The translations under genes were made by a program, and so were the position numbers. Source: Hofstenia miamia (taxonomy: Eukaryota > Xenacoelomorpha > Acoela). From it: DNA of 64,000 bases. Within the stretch, counting starts at the first letter, position 1, and every line of letters starts with the position of its first letter. The notes beneath the pieces were generated by a model. It worked only from the letters and a program-made list of their open reading frames with translations, searched no databases and had not been told where the DNA came from. Below are positions 1-12,544 of this stretch, piece by piece. Where the stretch lies: positions 1,287,864 to 1,351,863 of the forward strand of contig SCFE01000036.1 of NCBI GenBank assembly GCA_004352715.1. The letters are read 5' to 3'.

Positions 1-730
1 TATTCTATCTATCTTTTCATAAAATCCTGGCATATTTCCATAATTAAACAACATTAGAATGATATTTGTTATTGAAATTATAACAAGATTTATGTTGCCA
101 AATAAATTCCTGCACAATTCCTGTAAAAATTGAAGAATGTTTTTGATTCACTTGAGAGTTTTGCTGTTCTTTCATTAAATATATAATTCCATCACCAAAA
201 ATTGTCTGTGAACTTTCCTTTTTATAATGAATGGTTGGCATACCAATAGGTTTTTGTTGTACACAAGATGTAATTATAGTAATGATGAAATGTTATAACA
301 CATATTGCTAGAGAGGTGTTATAACCTCTAAGAGACATTAGCATTAATTGAAAGCATAAACTATTTTTGATTCCCATTTCCCCCACATGGAGAAGTTATT
401 CAAATAACTAGTCATTGATCATTGCTATAAAAATATATCTATGTGTATGTTATAGAATATTTTAATGAATTGAACAAACATTAAATAATTTTGTTGGTTG
501 TATAAATGACATGGAAAAAGCTAATTTCACATTTCAAACATAAAACACATTGTTCTAGTTAACACAAGGGAATTTTTCAACATTTCTGCATGCTAATGAG
601 CTTTGTTAAACCTTTGCATATATTTCTAAGAAACAAAATGTTCATCTAATGCATCAATGCATAGCTCTAAGGTAAAATAGATATATGGATGGTTGTAATT
701 GGCATTACACCAGTCAATGTCTAAAAAGAG

Positions 731-2262
731 CCAACATTACACCAATTTTTAAAAAAGGCAACCCTAGGGACTGCAGAAATTATATGCCCATCTCAATTAC
801 CAACCCAGTCTAAAAAATTTTTGAGAGGATCTTATGCAAACAAATTAATTCTTATTTAAATGAAAATAAAATTCTCTCAAATAAGCAATTTGATTTCAGG
901 CAAGGTTTCAACACTGTTGATGCACTGTTAGAACTTACTGAAAAGACACGTTTTTTCCTTAACAAAAAAATTACTAGTAGCATTGCCATATTAGATCTTA
1001 GCAAGGCTTTTGATAGTATAGATTTTATCATCCTTGACAAGAAACTAAAAAGCTATGGGTTTAGTACATCTTCACGAAAATTTTTAAACAGTTTTCTCAA
1101 TGCATCACAACAAATAAAGGAGTTCCACAGGGCACTGTATTAGGCCTTATACTCTTCAACTTATATGTAAATGATTTATCCATGCACATTACCCATTCAG
1201 AGCTGATTCAGTATGCTGATGACATATGCGTCATTAATAGAAATAGCAGTCCAATTATTGCAACAAAAGAATTACAAGAAAGCATAAAAAATATTTTCAA
1301 ATTCTTTCAGCAGAACAAATTGACAATTAACAAGGGTAAAACACAGTTCATTATTTTTAGGCCATATGATGCTGAAGAGCTTGCTAAGAACATCTGTCTT
1401 GACATTTCTGACGACAATCCACCATTACACAACAATGACACTGTCAAATATCTGGGCATTAAACTGGACAGAAAACTCAGTTTCAAAGTGTTTGTAAACA
1501 ATAAAGTCCTTAAGATGGCGTCAGGCATAAAGTACCTAAAACAAATTAAAAAAATTATACAGAGTAAAGCAATAATTAATGCATTTGTTACTAACCACTA
1601 TGCATATGCTTGTGTACTTTTAAGTAGAATTAATGTTGCTGAGCTACAGCATAAGAGTAGGATCTTTAACTGGTCAATTTGTACTATGCTTAGCATAAAC
1701 AGACGGCAAGCTAGTACAAAAGTACCAAAATTAGAGATGCTTACACCAAGATCAATAACAAAGTACAACATCCTGGTGCTTATGATTAAAGAAATCAAAA
1801 TCAGCCATAAACTGCTAAATGAACAATTTGTAAAATATAATCACTGTGCTAATAAATGCATAAATAATATATTACCAACTAACAATTATTGGAACAATTC
1901 TTTCACCACAAATTCTTGCAAACTTTGGAACAAATTACCAATCAGCATTAGACAGGAAAGAAACCTTAAAAAATTTAAAAAATTATTAAAGAGTAATCTA
2001 TTAGCAGAGCAAAATAAAAAGTTCATTTAGAATCTGTAGCAACAAATCAAATATATTCTATCTTTTTTAATTGTGTGATTGCATTGATGTTTTTAATTGT
2101 ATTTTTAGTGTATTTTTAGTGTTTTAATTTTAATTGTCTAGCTTAGTTTGTAGTGCATGTGTATATTTAGGTGTTTGTATATATATTGTAAATATGTATT
2201 ATACTTATTTGTACATATGCAAATTGTGCAAACAAATAAAGCTATTGAAGAAAAAAAATTTC
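731..2262 (+). mobile_element. 5'-truncated CR1-like non-LTR retrotransposon (RT part)
   Basis: The + strand encodes the reverse transcriptase core of a CR1-like LINE: ITPIFKKGNPR..YMPISIT near 737, a DLSKAFDSIDF motif A near 990, GVPQGTVLG near 1120, and YADDICVI (catalytic YADD) near 1210. It is decayed: a stop falls in the PISIT region and the frame shifts between 1080 and 1150. The open part 1182-2030 holds motif C, the thumb (KYLGIKLDRKLSF) and the C-terminal region. A polyadenylation-like AATAAA and a run of eight A end the copy near 2260. It has been inserted into the left arm of the palindrome. It belongs to the same broad family as the copies at 8.4-11.5 and 34.5-38.8 kb but is more diverged. 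Confidence 0.85.
1182..2030 (+). pseudogene. LINE reverse transcriptase C-terminal fragment
   Basis: A 282-codon open segment of the LINE. QYADDICVI lies near residue 12, NKGKTQFIIF near 50 and VKYLGIKLDRKLSF near 90, followed by the basic C-terminal part rich in Lys and Asn that ends in a stop at 2030. The catalytic aspartates of motif C are present, but motif A and the fingers lie upstream in another frame, so no active enzyme can be made. The first ATG here has no special meaning. Confidence 0.8.
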
Positions 2263-2400
2263 TGCTTTGTTGGTTTGAATCCAGCCCATCCAAAGCATTC
2301 CATATTTTTCATGGTTTTAGCTAAAAATTGATAATTTATGTAAAATATATGCAAGGAGAAAAATAAATCTGACAAGGAATATGTATTTGCACTTTCTAAA

Positions 2401-4003
2401 ATAAATTTACAGACTAAATTTCAACACAATACTTAGCTTACAACTGAAATATTTCAAAAGTTTATCTGGAATCAACAAACTTTAAGTCCAATTAACATTT
2501 TAAACTGTACACCAGCTTGATGTGCATATCATTTCAATTTCAGTTTTACAAAATAATTTTTATCACAGGCCCATGCTTTGTATGAGTTGGATACACACTG
2601 CAAATTGTAAACTGCTCACCAATGGACAGCTCATAAAGAGATGTGTATTGTACATAACAAGGTTCTTCTGAAACTGAATTAAGTTCACTGACTATTACAG
2701 AACATGATAATTTCTTGTGAATCAATACATTACATGCAAAGGGTTACACATCATTTTTTCAATTACACTACTATTTTTTCATTGCAAATATTCCATTTGC
2801 TTTGCAAATATCCAAATACATAAAATGAGAAATTTTTCATTAAAATTGACATTACAAGTGTAATATATGATAAAAGCAAACTAGCCTTTGGAAAAAGTAA
2901 AACATGGGTTATGCATAAAAACAAGTTAACATTACAGACATGTGATATATAGACTTACATGATAAAGGCAATTTTGCTTTTCTGAAAAATTATACATGTG
3001 ATGTCACTAGTAGGATTTATACATATACATGCTGCTTTCATTAATAATATATTTAATGATGTTGATCACACACAAGTTCTATATAATTTGTAATAATGTA
3101 ACCCCTTCTGCTAAATATGAATCTTCATAACATCCCTGCTATGTGTTATAAAGCATTGAAATATCTGAAATACAAAGAGAATTCCACATTTCAATGCATA
3201 AAAATGACTTACCATAGCAAATAAGAAGACATCCTCCACAATTAAAATTCCCACAAAGATTGATTATTGCATTAAAAGCACACTGTTCTAATTAAAACTA
3301 CAGAATTTTCAGGTTTCTGTCTGCTAATGAGCCTGTTAAAATTATACATATATTTCTAAGATTGAAGTAAATTAAACACAGTATAGTTATAAAATGATAT
3401 TACACCTGCCAATGTTTTGGCGTAAAATACAAGCATGTAAAAATACATCTGACAAGGAAAATGTTTTACACCCTTCAAAATAAAATGCATGCTAAATTTT
3501 ATATAATATTATGTATTTTAATGATTCTTGTATTTTTCTTAAGGCAAATATGCCTCCACATTTTTAAAATATCAATAAATTTGCATACAAAGCAACTAAT
3601 TTATTAACAATACTTAATAAACTTTTTGCAAATAGGCTAATTTGTTAAGATGTTTATTTTAAACTTATATAAACTATGCATATACATGACCAAATATTCC
3701 TCCAAATACCATGATACGTCATAGACTTGACTGGATTCAATACAATCACCCATTAATGATGAGATATAATGTCAGTATACATTATTCATTAAGATTGGTA
3801 CCATACATAGCAAATCCTCCAATACACACACATGTAAATTCTAAAATTATTCATAGTTTGATTATGTGATGTGTGATTAACCCATTCTATAACCACGCCC
3901 ACATTATTTATGAATTAACAACTGGTTATGACTAATCAATTAGCACCTGTCAATCAATCTTAACAAATGTGATGAATGCATTTTTTATGGAATATCTCAC
4001 AAA
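2401..4003. other. Central spacer of the palindromic element, no gene seen
   Basis: AT-rich DNA with no credible coding frame. It holds diverged direct copies of arm sequence: 3285-3420 resembles 545-730 (CTGCTAATGAG, ATATATTTCTAAG and the ATTACACC..CCAATG block), and 3430-3500 resembles 2340-2400 (ATCTGACAAGGAA). The element therefore looks built from an older tandem as well as an inverted duplication. Confidence 0.5.
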
Positions 4004-5205
4004 AAATTTGCTTTGCAATTTCAAAAAAAGTGTTCATCAGATTTATTTTTCTCCTTGCATATATTTTACATAAATTATCAATTTTTTAGCTAAAGCCATG
4101 AAAAATAAGGAATACTTTGGATGGGCTGGATTCAAACCAACAAAGCCATGTCAGAAATTGACTGGTGTAATGCCAATTACAACCATCCATATTTCTAATT
4201 TACTTTAAAGCTATGCATTGATGTATTAGCATGCAGAAATGTTGAAAATTCCCTTGTGTTAACTAGAACAATGTGTTTTTATGTTTGAAATGTGAAATTA
4301 TCTTTTTCCATGTCATTTATACAACCAAAAAAATTATTTAATGCTTGTTCAATTCATTAAAATATTCTAGAACATAAACATATATATATATNNNNNNNNN
4401 NGACTAGTTATTCAAACACCTTCTCCATGTGGGGGGAAATGGGAATCAAAAATAGTTTATGCTTTCAATTAATGCTAATGTCTCTTAGAGGGTATAACAC
4501 CTCTCTAGTAATATGTGTTATAACATTTCATCATTACTATAATTACATCTTGTGTACATGCATAACACATAGTGAGAATATTAGCATAGCATGGTTAATC
4601 AAAACTTCAATAGAAATTGGAGATATAATCATACCATCATACAACATAGAGATATTGATTAATTTTCATGTTATAGGTCTTAGTGATCAGATTAACAATG
4701 CATTTCATACTAATAATTAAATTTATAACACATAGCAGGGCTTTCTATTGTGTCAATCATTCACCATGAAAAAAATGAAATATATGCCATTATTAAATGC
4801 ATAATGCCTTGTAGGGTTAAATCAATTACAATGCTAGATCAGATATATTTGAGCCGCAATGAAAGAGATATAAATTTAATAATAATTAGGGAATGTGGGT
4901 GTGCATCTGATCATTATATCTAGTAACACATTAATAATTTTCTAAAACAAAAAAAACCTATTGGCATGCTAACCATTCATTGTAAAAAAGAAAGTTCACA
5001 GAACATTTTTAGCAATTGAATTATATATTTAATGAAAAAACAGCAAAATTCCCAAGTGAAACAAAAACATTGTTCAATTTTTACAGAGATTTTGCAGTAA
5101 TTTATTTGGAAACATAAATCTTGTTATAATTTCACTAACAAATATCATACTAACATTGTTTAATTATGGAATCATGCTAGGATTTTATGGAAAGATATAT
5201 CCAAA
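4004..5205. repeat. Right arm of the large inverted repeat
   Basis: Reverse complement of the left arm. It is uninterrupted by the LINE and so shows the original state of the arm. It carries an extra ~385 bp block (about 4556-4945) absent from the left arm, a short TA run and a 10-N gap at 4392-4401. The outer end is near 5205, where similarity to position 1 of the window stops only because the window ends. Confidence 0.75.
4117..4189 (-). other. tRNA-like fold in the inverted-repeat arm
   Basis: Read on the minus strand, 73 nt can be drawn as a cloverleaf. The acceptor stem TGGATGG/CCATCCA has 7 of 7 pairs. T8 is followed by a GTAA/TTAC D-stem with GG in the loop. The anticodon arm has a 7-nt loop and one bulged A. 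A perfectly placed T-arm, GTTGG-TTTGAAT-CCAGC (5 bp, 7-nt loop), ends it. Deviations from a working tRNA are C56 to T, no T at position 33, a short D-loop and a poor A box. The nominal anticodon would be TTT. It is most likely a tRNA-derived relic inside the repeat, not a functional gene; a chance fold is possible. Confidence 0.35.
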
Positions 5206-6344
5206 CACAACAACCAATGCTAGCTATGAACGTGACATATGTGCTGGAAATCATGTTTTAATGGTAGAAATCAATATTGTAGAACCTCAATTTGTTGGAT
5301 GCATGTGATTACCCTTATTGGATAAATGTTCTTGATGCTGAGATATACTGTAAAACCAAGCACCACCCTAATTATTCCTCATGAGAATTGAAATCCAATG
5401 TATAAACCTGCATCATAATCATATACTGATAGAATAAATGTAAAGCTTTGTAGTGAGAAAGGTCAAATAATAGAATTCACTGGTACTGGTAGACTGTATA
5501 TCATGCTGGATATTTACATAGAATGAAGAAATGACGGAAAATCAAAATTATTTCATTTGATGTATGCAATGTTTGTGTAAAGTCTATGCATTTGTGTTTT
5601 TAATTAAATATTGATATTATTTTTGAAAGTTGCAAAATGTAATGCATTATTCAGTTTTTACAAAGATTGAGTCAAGGATGGTTGAATTTCTCCACTGCAG
5701 GTAAGTTATTTTTACATTTCAATAGTGAATATTATATGACTAAACAAATTTTTAGTTGGAAATTGATTGCTTTACATGTTAAATTTTACTAACATCAATA
5801 AAAATTTCCTAGAGACACTTGATTTGCAAATGAAAACACTATATATATTATCAATGCAATGTGTAAAGAAACTAAATTACAAATGAAAAAATATAACAAA
5901 AACTGTAAAAAAGAATTTCTTCTTTCATATCATTAAAAACACCAACTCCTTCACAATGGGTAGCAACTAATTTGATGTTTGGAGAGAACAAATATTGACA
6001 TTATCAGTGATAAATTCATTATCTTTCAATGATTAAAAGGACCTGATACTTTTTAACAGTAATTTGATTTTGGACAAATGCTATAATTCAAATCTCTTAG
6101 TAAAGAAATGAATTGCAAAAATAAATTAACTGAATAATTAACTTTAAAAAATATATTTACCTAAAAATTTTTTGTTCTAGTTTACTCATCATAGTCATAC
6201 ATGGTTTCTGTTTTTCATTAAAGACATTTTCACTTTAAAAGATTTGTTTATTGAATAATCATCTTGACATGCAAGAGATTGAACGTGCTATAATGGTTTT
6301 TGGTGCAGGAAATTCAATGGATTTTTCATTTTAAATGTTAAAAG
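5206..6344. other. Very AT-rich non-coding DNA
   Basis: No coding frame, RNA gene or transposon end recognised. Confidence 0.5.
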
Positions 6345-7435
6345 ATCAAATTACCATGCATCTGTATTTTTGTGTGTGAATAATACAGTATTAACTAACT
6401 TTGTTTACCTATTTACAAACACTTACATGTTTAGAAAGACTAATTCAACATGAAAGGACAAGTGATTTTGAATGGGCAAATTAATGCATTACTATTATGG
6501 ATACATCAGATTACTTTAATGACATTTGATTCTCAAAATTCTTAGTGACCTGCCTTCTAATTACCATGTGTCTGTATTTTTGTGTGTGATTAATACACTA
6601 TTAACTAACTTTGTTTACCAATTTACATACATTTACATGATTAGAATGGTGAATGCATCATGGAGTTTAGAAATTTTACAATTGGAAATCACATCTAACA
6701 ATTGAAAAATCATCATCAGCTATGAATAATGAATGTGTCATCATATTTACATATTAAAGTTACAAAAGTAGAAAACCCCAGAAATGTATGCAGCCATGCA
6801 AAGTCATAAACCAAATAAAGTGAAAAAATGTGCAAAATTGATAAAACATTTAACATGCAGTTGGTTGTTTATCAATCATGACAACTTGTTTGAAATCTAG
6901 CATGTTTTGTGAAATGCTTACAACAACATTTACTATATGAAAGAACTATTCAATTGTTGGATGACAAAATATACATTATTACAGTATGTCAATCAAAGGA
7001 AAATTTTGACTGTCTCCCTCATCATATCCAAAAGCATTCAACTTTGATGAAAGCAATTTTCATAACATTGGCTTTACAGAAGGCAACCTTACAAATGAAT
7101 AAATGATTACTCTTATCAAATCTCTATATTTGTCATGAAAAAAGAAACAGTGTTTTGGGTGCACAAGTAATTTTGGATAGGTGAATTAATGCAGTACCAT
7201 TATGGATACATCAGCTTACTTAAATAAAGTTTCTTTCTCAAAATTCTTAGTGACTTGTCTTCTAAATACCATGTGTATGTAATTTTTGTGTGTGAATAAT
7301 CCACTATTAACTAACATTTTTTAAACATTTACAAACATTTTACACACTTAGAATGGTTGATTCAACATGGAAGCACAAGTAATTTGGAACAATGAATTAA
7401 TGCATTGCTATTATGGATACATCAGCTTACAATGT
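6345..7435 (+). repeat. Diverged ~205 bp repeat, about three partial copies
   Basis: A unit containing TTTTTGTGTGTGAATAAT, ATTAACTAACTTTGTTTACC, GCACAAGTAATTTTG, ATTATGGATACATCAG and TCAAAATTCTTAGTGAC recurs in the same order and orientation from 6345-6556, 6557-6660 (start only), 7155-7256 (end only) and 7257-7435. About 490 bp of unrelated DNA (6661-7150) separates the two blocks. There is no coding content. It is probably an old satellite or part of a repeated element. Confidence 0.65.
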
Positions 7436-8371
7436 AGTGAATAATCTGGATAACAAGTTTGGGCATCATGATTTCCCATGTCAAATACAACCTCTGTGTA
7501 AATTTGCTAGATGTGGTGAAGTTCTGCACAACAACTTTGTCTGCACAAAAAACAGCTCATATACAATATGTTTTGTTTCACATGTGTGTAATGCTTAAGC
7601 ATGGCAAATACTTATTCCATTTTGTATTTTGGTGAGAATGAAATTGCTTTTGTCATGTATATCAGACATTTCAATTTTTTACTGATTTATCAATTGTATA
7701 TTTCATGTGCTTATTAAGTTTGGCAGATATTTCTGTCTTATTTTTGAAAATGTATGTCTATTTCATGTGATTATGGTTTTTAAGTTTAGCCAAATATTTC
7801 TCCACTTTGTATTTGGATGTTACCAGAAAACGAGTTTCATGTCTATCAATTATTTTCCTTGTTGCATTATTAAACATTGTTACAACAAACATATCTTAAG
7901 AACTTCAACATATGGAGTCATTGTGTAATGTATGCTTTTACATTTAGTACAATTTACACACAATTGCTAAAGAAATTGGTCTTTTTTACTTCTTGCATAT
8001 TTGATCAATATTAATATGCTTAGAAACATGTTCTAATGCAAATGACACACCATTTTTTGGATTTTGAATCTATGAATTATTTTCATTGAAGCATAGTGTT
8101 GCATGTTTAAACATTGTTACAACAAATGCACCTTAAGTGAAATATCAGTTTGCCTAATTTCTAAAAATCAAAAATTCCTGTGTACTTGTGTCCATCCCTT
8201 ATTACTTGCATGTATTAAGGACAAATCATAAGTTTCTATTCATAATAACTGAAAAAGTACATAAATGAATTTTAGTTGTAAATTTAGAATTCATATGAAG
8301 AAATTACAGAGAAATGTAAGAAATTTATAATTTTATGAGGCTCAATTTTCCCAGGCATATTTATGAAGTAA
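7436..8371. other. AT-rich DNA with a short diverged direct repeat
   Basis: AAACATTGTTACAACAAA followed by CTTAAG occurs at about 7870-7900 and again at about 8108-8137, with similar flanks. No gene seen. Confidence 0.45.
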
Positions 8372-8392
8372 GTAATAATAATAATAATAATA

Positions 8393-11300
8393 AGAATAAA
8401 TCAATATATTTGCTAAAAAGTTACAATTAATCTACAAACTAAATATGAAGTATATAATAATAATAAATTTGTGTGTGTGTGTCTATGTATGTGGTGAGCT
8501 CAGTGTAAAAAATCAGTTAATGTGTTTAGCATGTTTGTGTCTCCAATTGTATTTTGTTGATGTAAAAGTGCAGATTTTAATTTTTTTCTTAATTTTTTGT
8601 AATTTTTTTCTACTCTAGTCACATTATATCTAAATCAATCCAAATATTAGAGGCTGCTTAGTGAAAACTAGTATAGGAAATACTGATACAAATAAACTTA
8701 TGTGATTAAGGATTTACTTTTAAATAATTATCAAGAAAAGAAATTGATTGTTGGTCATATTTATACTTAAATAAAATTGAAGCTGCATGGAATTGTACTT
8801 GATATAGCAGAGATAATATATTATACTTTCATCTGTATTCACTAACATGATCATGCTTACATGCAAAATTTAATGTTTTTAATGACCAATTAAAAGTTTT
8901 TTATAATAAATATTGGTTTTTTTGTATTAAAATTAATACATAAAAATGAACAATAATGTAGTTGTGATAATCAAAATCCATGCAATAGCTGAATGTGATA
9001 ATCTGGCACTAAATTTCTGAGGTGGTATAAGTATCTAACACCAGAACCCATTTTATGTATCTTTTTTTAAAAGACATTTATCAAATTTTAAATCTTTATC
9101 AATATCAACACCTAAATATATAACATGATCACTTTGTTTTATCAGAACACTTTTTACAATTAATTCAATTTTGTTTGTTATTTCTTTTACAGCATTGGGG
9201 GAAAATATAATGAATTGAGTTTATTCAATAAAAATTTTTAATTGATTGTATGTGAAATACCTAAAAAGATTTTCAATACCACTTTGCAAATTTTTTGTGG
9301 CCCTAGATGCATCATTATCTGTATTTATGAGACACATGTCATAAGGTCATTGATAAATTTCACTATGGTTTACATGTTTAATAATGTCATTTATATATAT
9401 TGCAAATAGAATGGGCCCTAGTACTGTGCCTTGAGGTACTCCTCAATTGGTTGTAATGTAATCTGATTTCATGTTAATCATTAATATATACTGTTTTTTA
9501 TTATTTAAGAAATTCATAATTAACTTGATTGAATTTTGTTGAAATCCATAATTTTTAAGTTTAATTAATAATAAAATTTCAAAATTCATTAAAAGCTTTG
9601 CTTAAGTCTAGAAGAGCTATATAACTGGAATTATTTTGAGATTTATTAGCAGATATTTTTTGAATAATTGAAGTAATTGCATCACTTGTACTATATACTC
9701 AGATACAAGATATTGATTGATTTGAATGTGCAGTAACCTTTCAAATAGCTTACTAAAAGGATGCGTTATTGAAATTGGCCAATAATTGTTAGCAATAAGA
9801 GGATCTCCATTTTTATACAAAGGTGTTATATCTGACTTTTTCATTATCTCCAGAAATTTGTTTTCAACTATACATTGATTAAATGCAAATGATAAATGGT
9901 CACCAAATACATGAAAAATTTTTTTAATGATAAAGTAAGGTAAATGAGTCAAACCTGAAGATTTATTAACATCTAAGTTTCATACAATAGTTTGTAATTC
10001 TTTTAAGGTAGATAACCTAAATTAAAATGTAGATTTACAATTTGATTGCTGAAGTTTTGATAGAGGAATTTTAAGAAAATTGAAGTTACCTAATTCTTTA
10101 AATGTGTGATTTAGATGATTTAAAATCTTTTTTATCAGTAAATTTTTTATTATCAATATAAATTTCTGAAATGTCACCATTTAGCCCATTCAAATTTCCA
10201 ATAAAACAGTATAAAAATTTCCACTTGGTTGGGTCAGACTTAGCTAGTTCAAAGAGTTTCTGCTTTATGTTTATCATGTTCTTAATTAGTTGCAGTTAAG
10301 TTAAATCATCATGATTTGTTAATTACTTGGTGGAACATCAGTGGTGCTACTTTGTTTAGTGCTTGATTGATCTGTGTGGCAATGTAATTTAACATATGGG
10401 AACCAGAATTTAGAGTAAAAATATAGTCAAATGCAAAATTTTAAGTAAATTTTCCATGATTTCATCTGAATAGTTTTTGAAATCCATAGCATAAATCATT
10501 TTAAATTTAGATAATTTAGCATGATGTGTACTAATAAAAATGCAGAGTTGTTCTTCTAGTGGGAATCTGAGTGTTGATAATTTTTAAGTTATAAATAGTG
10601 CATAGTTCATTCATTGCATTTTTTTCATAAAAACTGAAAAAATTTATATTAAAGTCACCTAATATGTTTAAGGAATAGTTATTATTAGGAATATTTGAAA
10701 TTTCATCACATTTAAACTTTATATATTCTACAAGAAAATTCCTATTTGGATTATAAGTCACATTAATTAATTCATGTTCAGAGGAATTTGTAGGTGATTT
10801 AATTTCAATCCATAAAGATTCAAAAACAGAATGATTGGATTCAAGATTTTTTCTGTATTGGATTTAATTCTTTTGGTACTATAATCATAAGACCACCACT
10901 TCTACTATCCCTATTTTTAACAAAAACATCAAAGATTGCAGGGTCTGGATTGAACAAATTTGGATTTATTTCATTGTTTAACCAAGCTTCTGTAATAGTG
11001 ATAATTGAATTTGAACCAAATTGAGTTGGAAATTTAAGAAAAGCATTTCTATTTGAATTCAGACTTCTGGCATTTAAATAAATAATATACTTAAAATTGT
11101 CTTTATAATGATTTGTTAAATTTTCAAAGTTACATTCATCTAAAATTGGGCCAGGATTTAATTCTATATTTCCTGCTAGAATAATTAAATTATTATAAAA
11201 GTAATCATGAATGAAATTAAAAAAAATTTTGTTAAATTTTAGTGATAATTCATTGTAGTGTTGAGAATGAAACTTGTGTGTGTGTATGTGTGGTTGTCTC

Positions 11301-11517
11301 ACGTGTATATAATATAATTTTACATATTTAAGGAGTAATACAAATAAAAATAGTGTTTCCAAAAGTTTACCTTGTTCATTGGAATAGCTGATGGTGTAGG
11401 GTGGGTGAAAAGCGGGTGTTGGTATTATTGTTGGATGCTGCTTTGGCGTAGGAAATTTCGAGTTGACGCAATGAACCATAGTGATTAGGATGAGTGACAG
11501 AGGGTGAAAGTAGTCAT
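8393..11517 (-). mobile_element. CR1-like LINE copy B, decayed, between ATT microsatellites
   Basis: The minus strand carries the end of a degenerate ORF1, then ORF2 with a 2A-like motif, an endonuclease domain and the RT. The element lies between an AAT tract at 11518-11537 and another at 8372-8392; both read ATT on the element's own strand. Many stops and frameshifts break ORF2. Readable pieces are 11587-10841 (N-terminus and nuclease start), 10761-10531 (GDFNINF, nuclease core) and 9952-9617 (RT fingers with SDITPLYKNGDP and PISITHPFSKLFERLL). Further downstream, at 9440-9130, are RT and thumb remains including GTVLGPILFAIYINDI. Its proteins resemble those of copy A (34.5-38.8 kb), so both belong to one family. 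Confidence 0.8.
9617..9952 (-). pseudogene. LINE B reverse transcriptase fragment
   Basis: A 111-codon open piece of the RT fingers. MKKSDITPLYKNGDPLIANN and WPISITHPFSKLFERLL match the corresponding part of copy A closely (there SDISPLYKKGDP and RPISITHPFSKIFEKLL). The conserved Arg of the RPIS motif is Trp. Palm motifs lie downstream in other frames. Confidence 0.8.
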
Positions 11518-11587
11518 TATAATAATAATAATAATAAATTTTACGGCAGTTAGGACAGTCACAGGAGATAAAGTAGGAGCAAATCAA
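10841..11587 (-). pseudogene. LINE B ORF2 N-terminus with 2A-like motif
   Basis: This 248-codon frame runs through the ATT tract (giving a Tyr run), then a hydrophobic stretch, then AGNIELNPGP at about 11147-11173 followed by the start of an apurinic-type endonuclease domain (YIIYLNARSLNSNRN, TITEAWLNN, SRSGGLMIIVPKEL). The NPGP core of a 2A ribosome-skipping peptide is kept, but the usual Asp of D-x-E-x-NPGP is Asn here. It ends at a premature stop before the nuclease core. Confidence 0.75.
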
Positions 11588-11822
11588 AGAGTAGGCAAAT
11601 TATCTCCTGAAATTAAAGAAGAATCTAATTTTAAAGAATTTTAGACAAAATTAAATTAGAATTATCACCAAATTATAAAACTTATTTGAATATTCAAAGA
11701 ATAAAGTCTGTAACTAAATAATATCAATTTGCAACTAAGTGGAATTATAGATAAAACAATTTACTTTAAACCTTAATAAGTATTTTTATACTTTTTGTAA
11801 TGTACAAAGGTTTAAAATTAAT

Positions 11823-11845
11823 TATTATTATTATTATTATTAAAT
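11823..11845. repeat. ATT microsatellite
   Basis: About seven ATT units on the + strand, some 290 bp beyond the 5' end of LINE B. No other feature is recognised between 11540 and 12170. Confidence 0.9.
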
Positions 11846-12171
11846 GAGCTAAATGCAAATATGTGCATTGGATATACAGAAATATAGGCATTACTATGTG
11901 CTATCAAACAGTGGCGATCTTATCTTGGTAACAATTTTGTCACTATTGCTGAGAAAATTTGAATACATTTGTTTCTATTATAATAGTGTAAATTCAATAA
12001 GATGCGATTGATTCACTGATTAAAAATCAATGGTAGTTCTTTATCTGGCATAATATATACACAAAGATATCTCACAGTACACTATTTTGGAATCTTTATT
12101 TTTTCATTGTATTATGATTGCTTTTATCATAATGTAATTAAAGATTGTGTTATAATGTTAGATTTAAATAC

Positions 12172-12300
12172 AGTAAAATATGTTTATAATGAACATCCAA
12201 GGGGGCATCAAACAAAGTTTGTGATAGGCGCATTTCGTATAGGGTCATTTTGTAACATGCAAGATTGATTTCGTAGATTCCATTCCTTATAAGCGCATTT
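12172..12300 (+). mobile_element. Tigger/pogo-like terminal remnant
   Basis: ACAGTAAAATATGTTTATAA followed by TGAACATCCAAGGGGG resembles the inverted terminal repeats of Tigger/pogo elements, which typically read CAGTAAAACCT..TATAACGAACACC. The matching opposite end was not found. Diagnosis rests on the end sequence only. Confidence 0.4.
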
Positions 12301-12544
12301 CGACCACTACCTAGTGAGCTCAAATGTAGCCTTTGGGAAATGTTCTATGCACCTTCCATTCCATGTTTATAACCGTCATGCCCAGATCCCTAGCATTACC
12401 ATACACAATAGACTACAAACAAATGTGTTTGCCAACAGAACATATTCCAATGACGTCAGAGATACACAGACGGCCAAAGTACACAATTACATCATATCCA
12501 TGACAGACATGCCCGTTGTGTAACGGGCTTCACTTGGTTTATTA

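Larger units (their letters stand above)
1..2400. repeat. Left arm of a large inverted repeat (palindromic element)
   Basis: The stretch 1-730 and its continuation at 2263-2390 are the reverse complement of 4004-5205, with scattered mismatches and indels. Matching landmarks include the ATTACATCTTGTGTAC block near 260 and 4541, and the TTGGTTTGAATCCAGCCC block at 2270 and its complement near 4120. The arm runs off the left window edge. A LINE fragment (about 731-2262) interrupts it. No transposase is visible, so this is a non-autonomous foldback-type element or an inverted duplication. The left arm lacks about 385 bp that the right arm has at 4556-4945. Confidence 0.75.
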
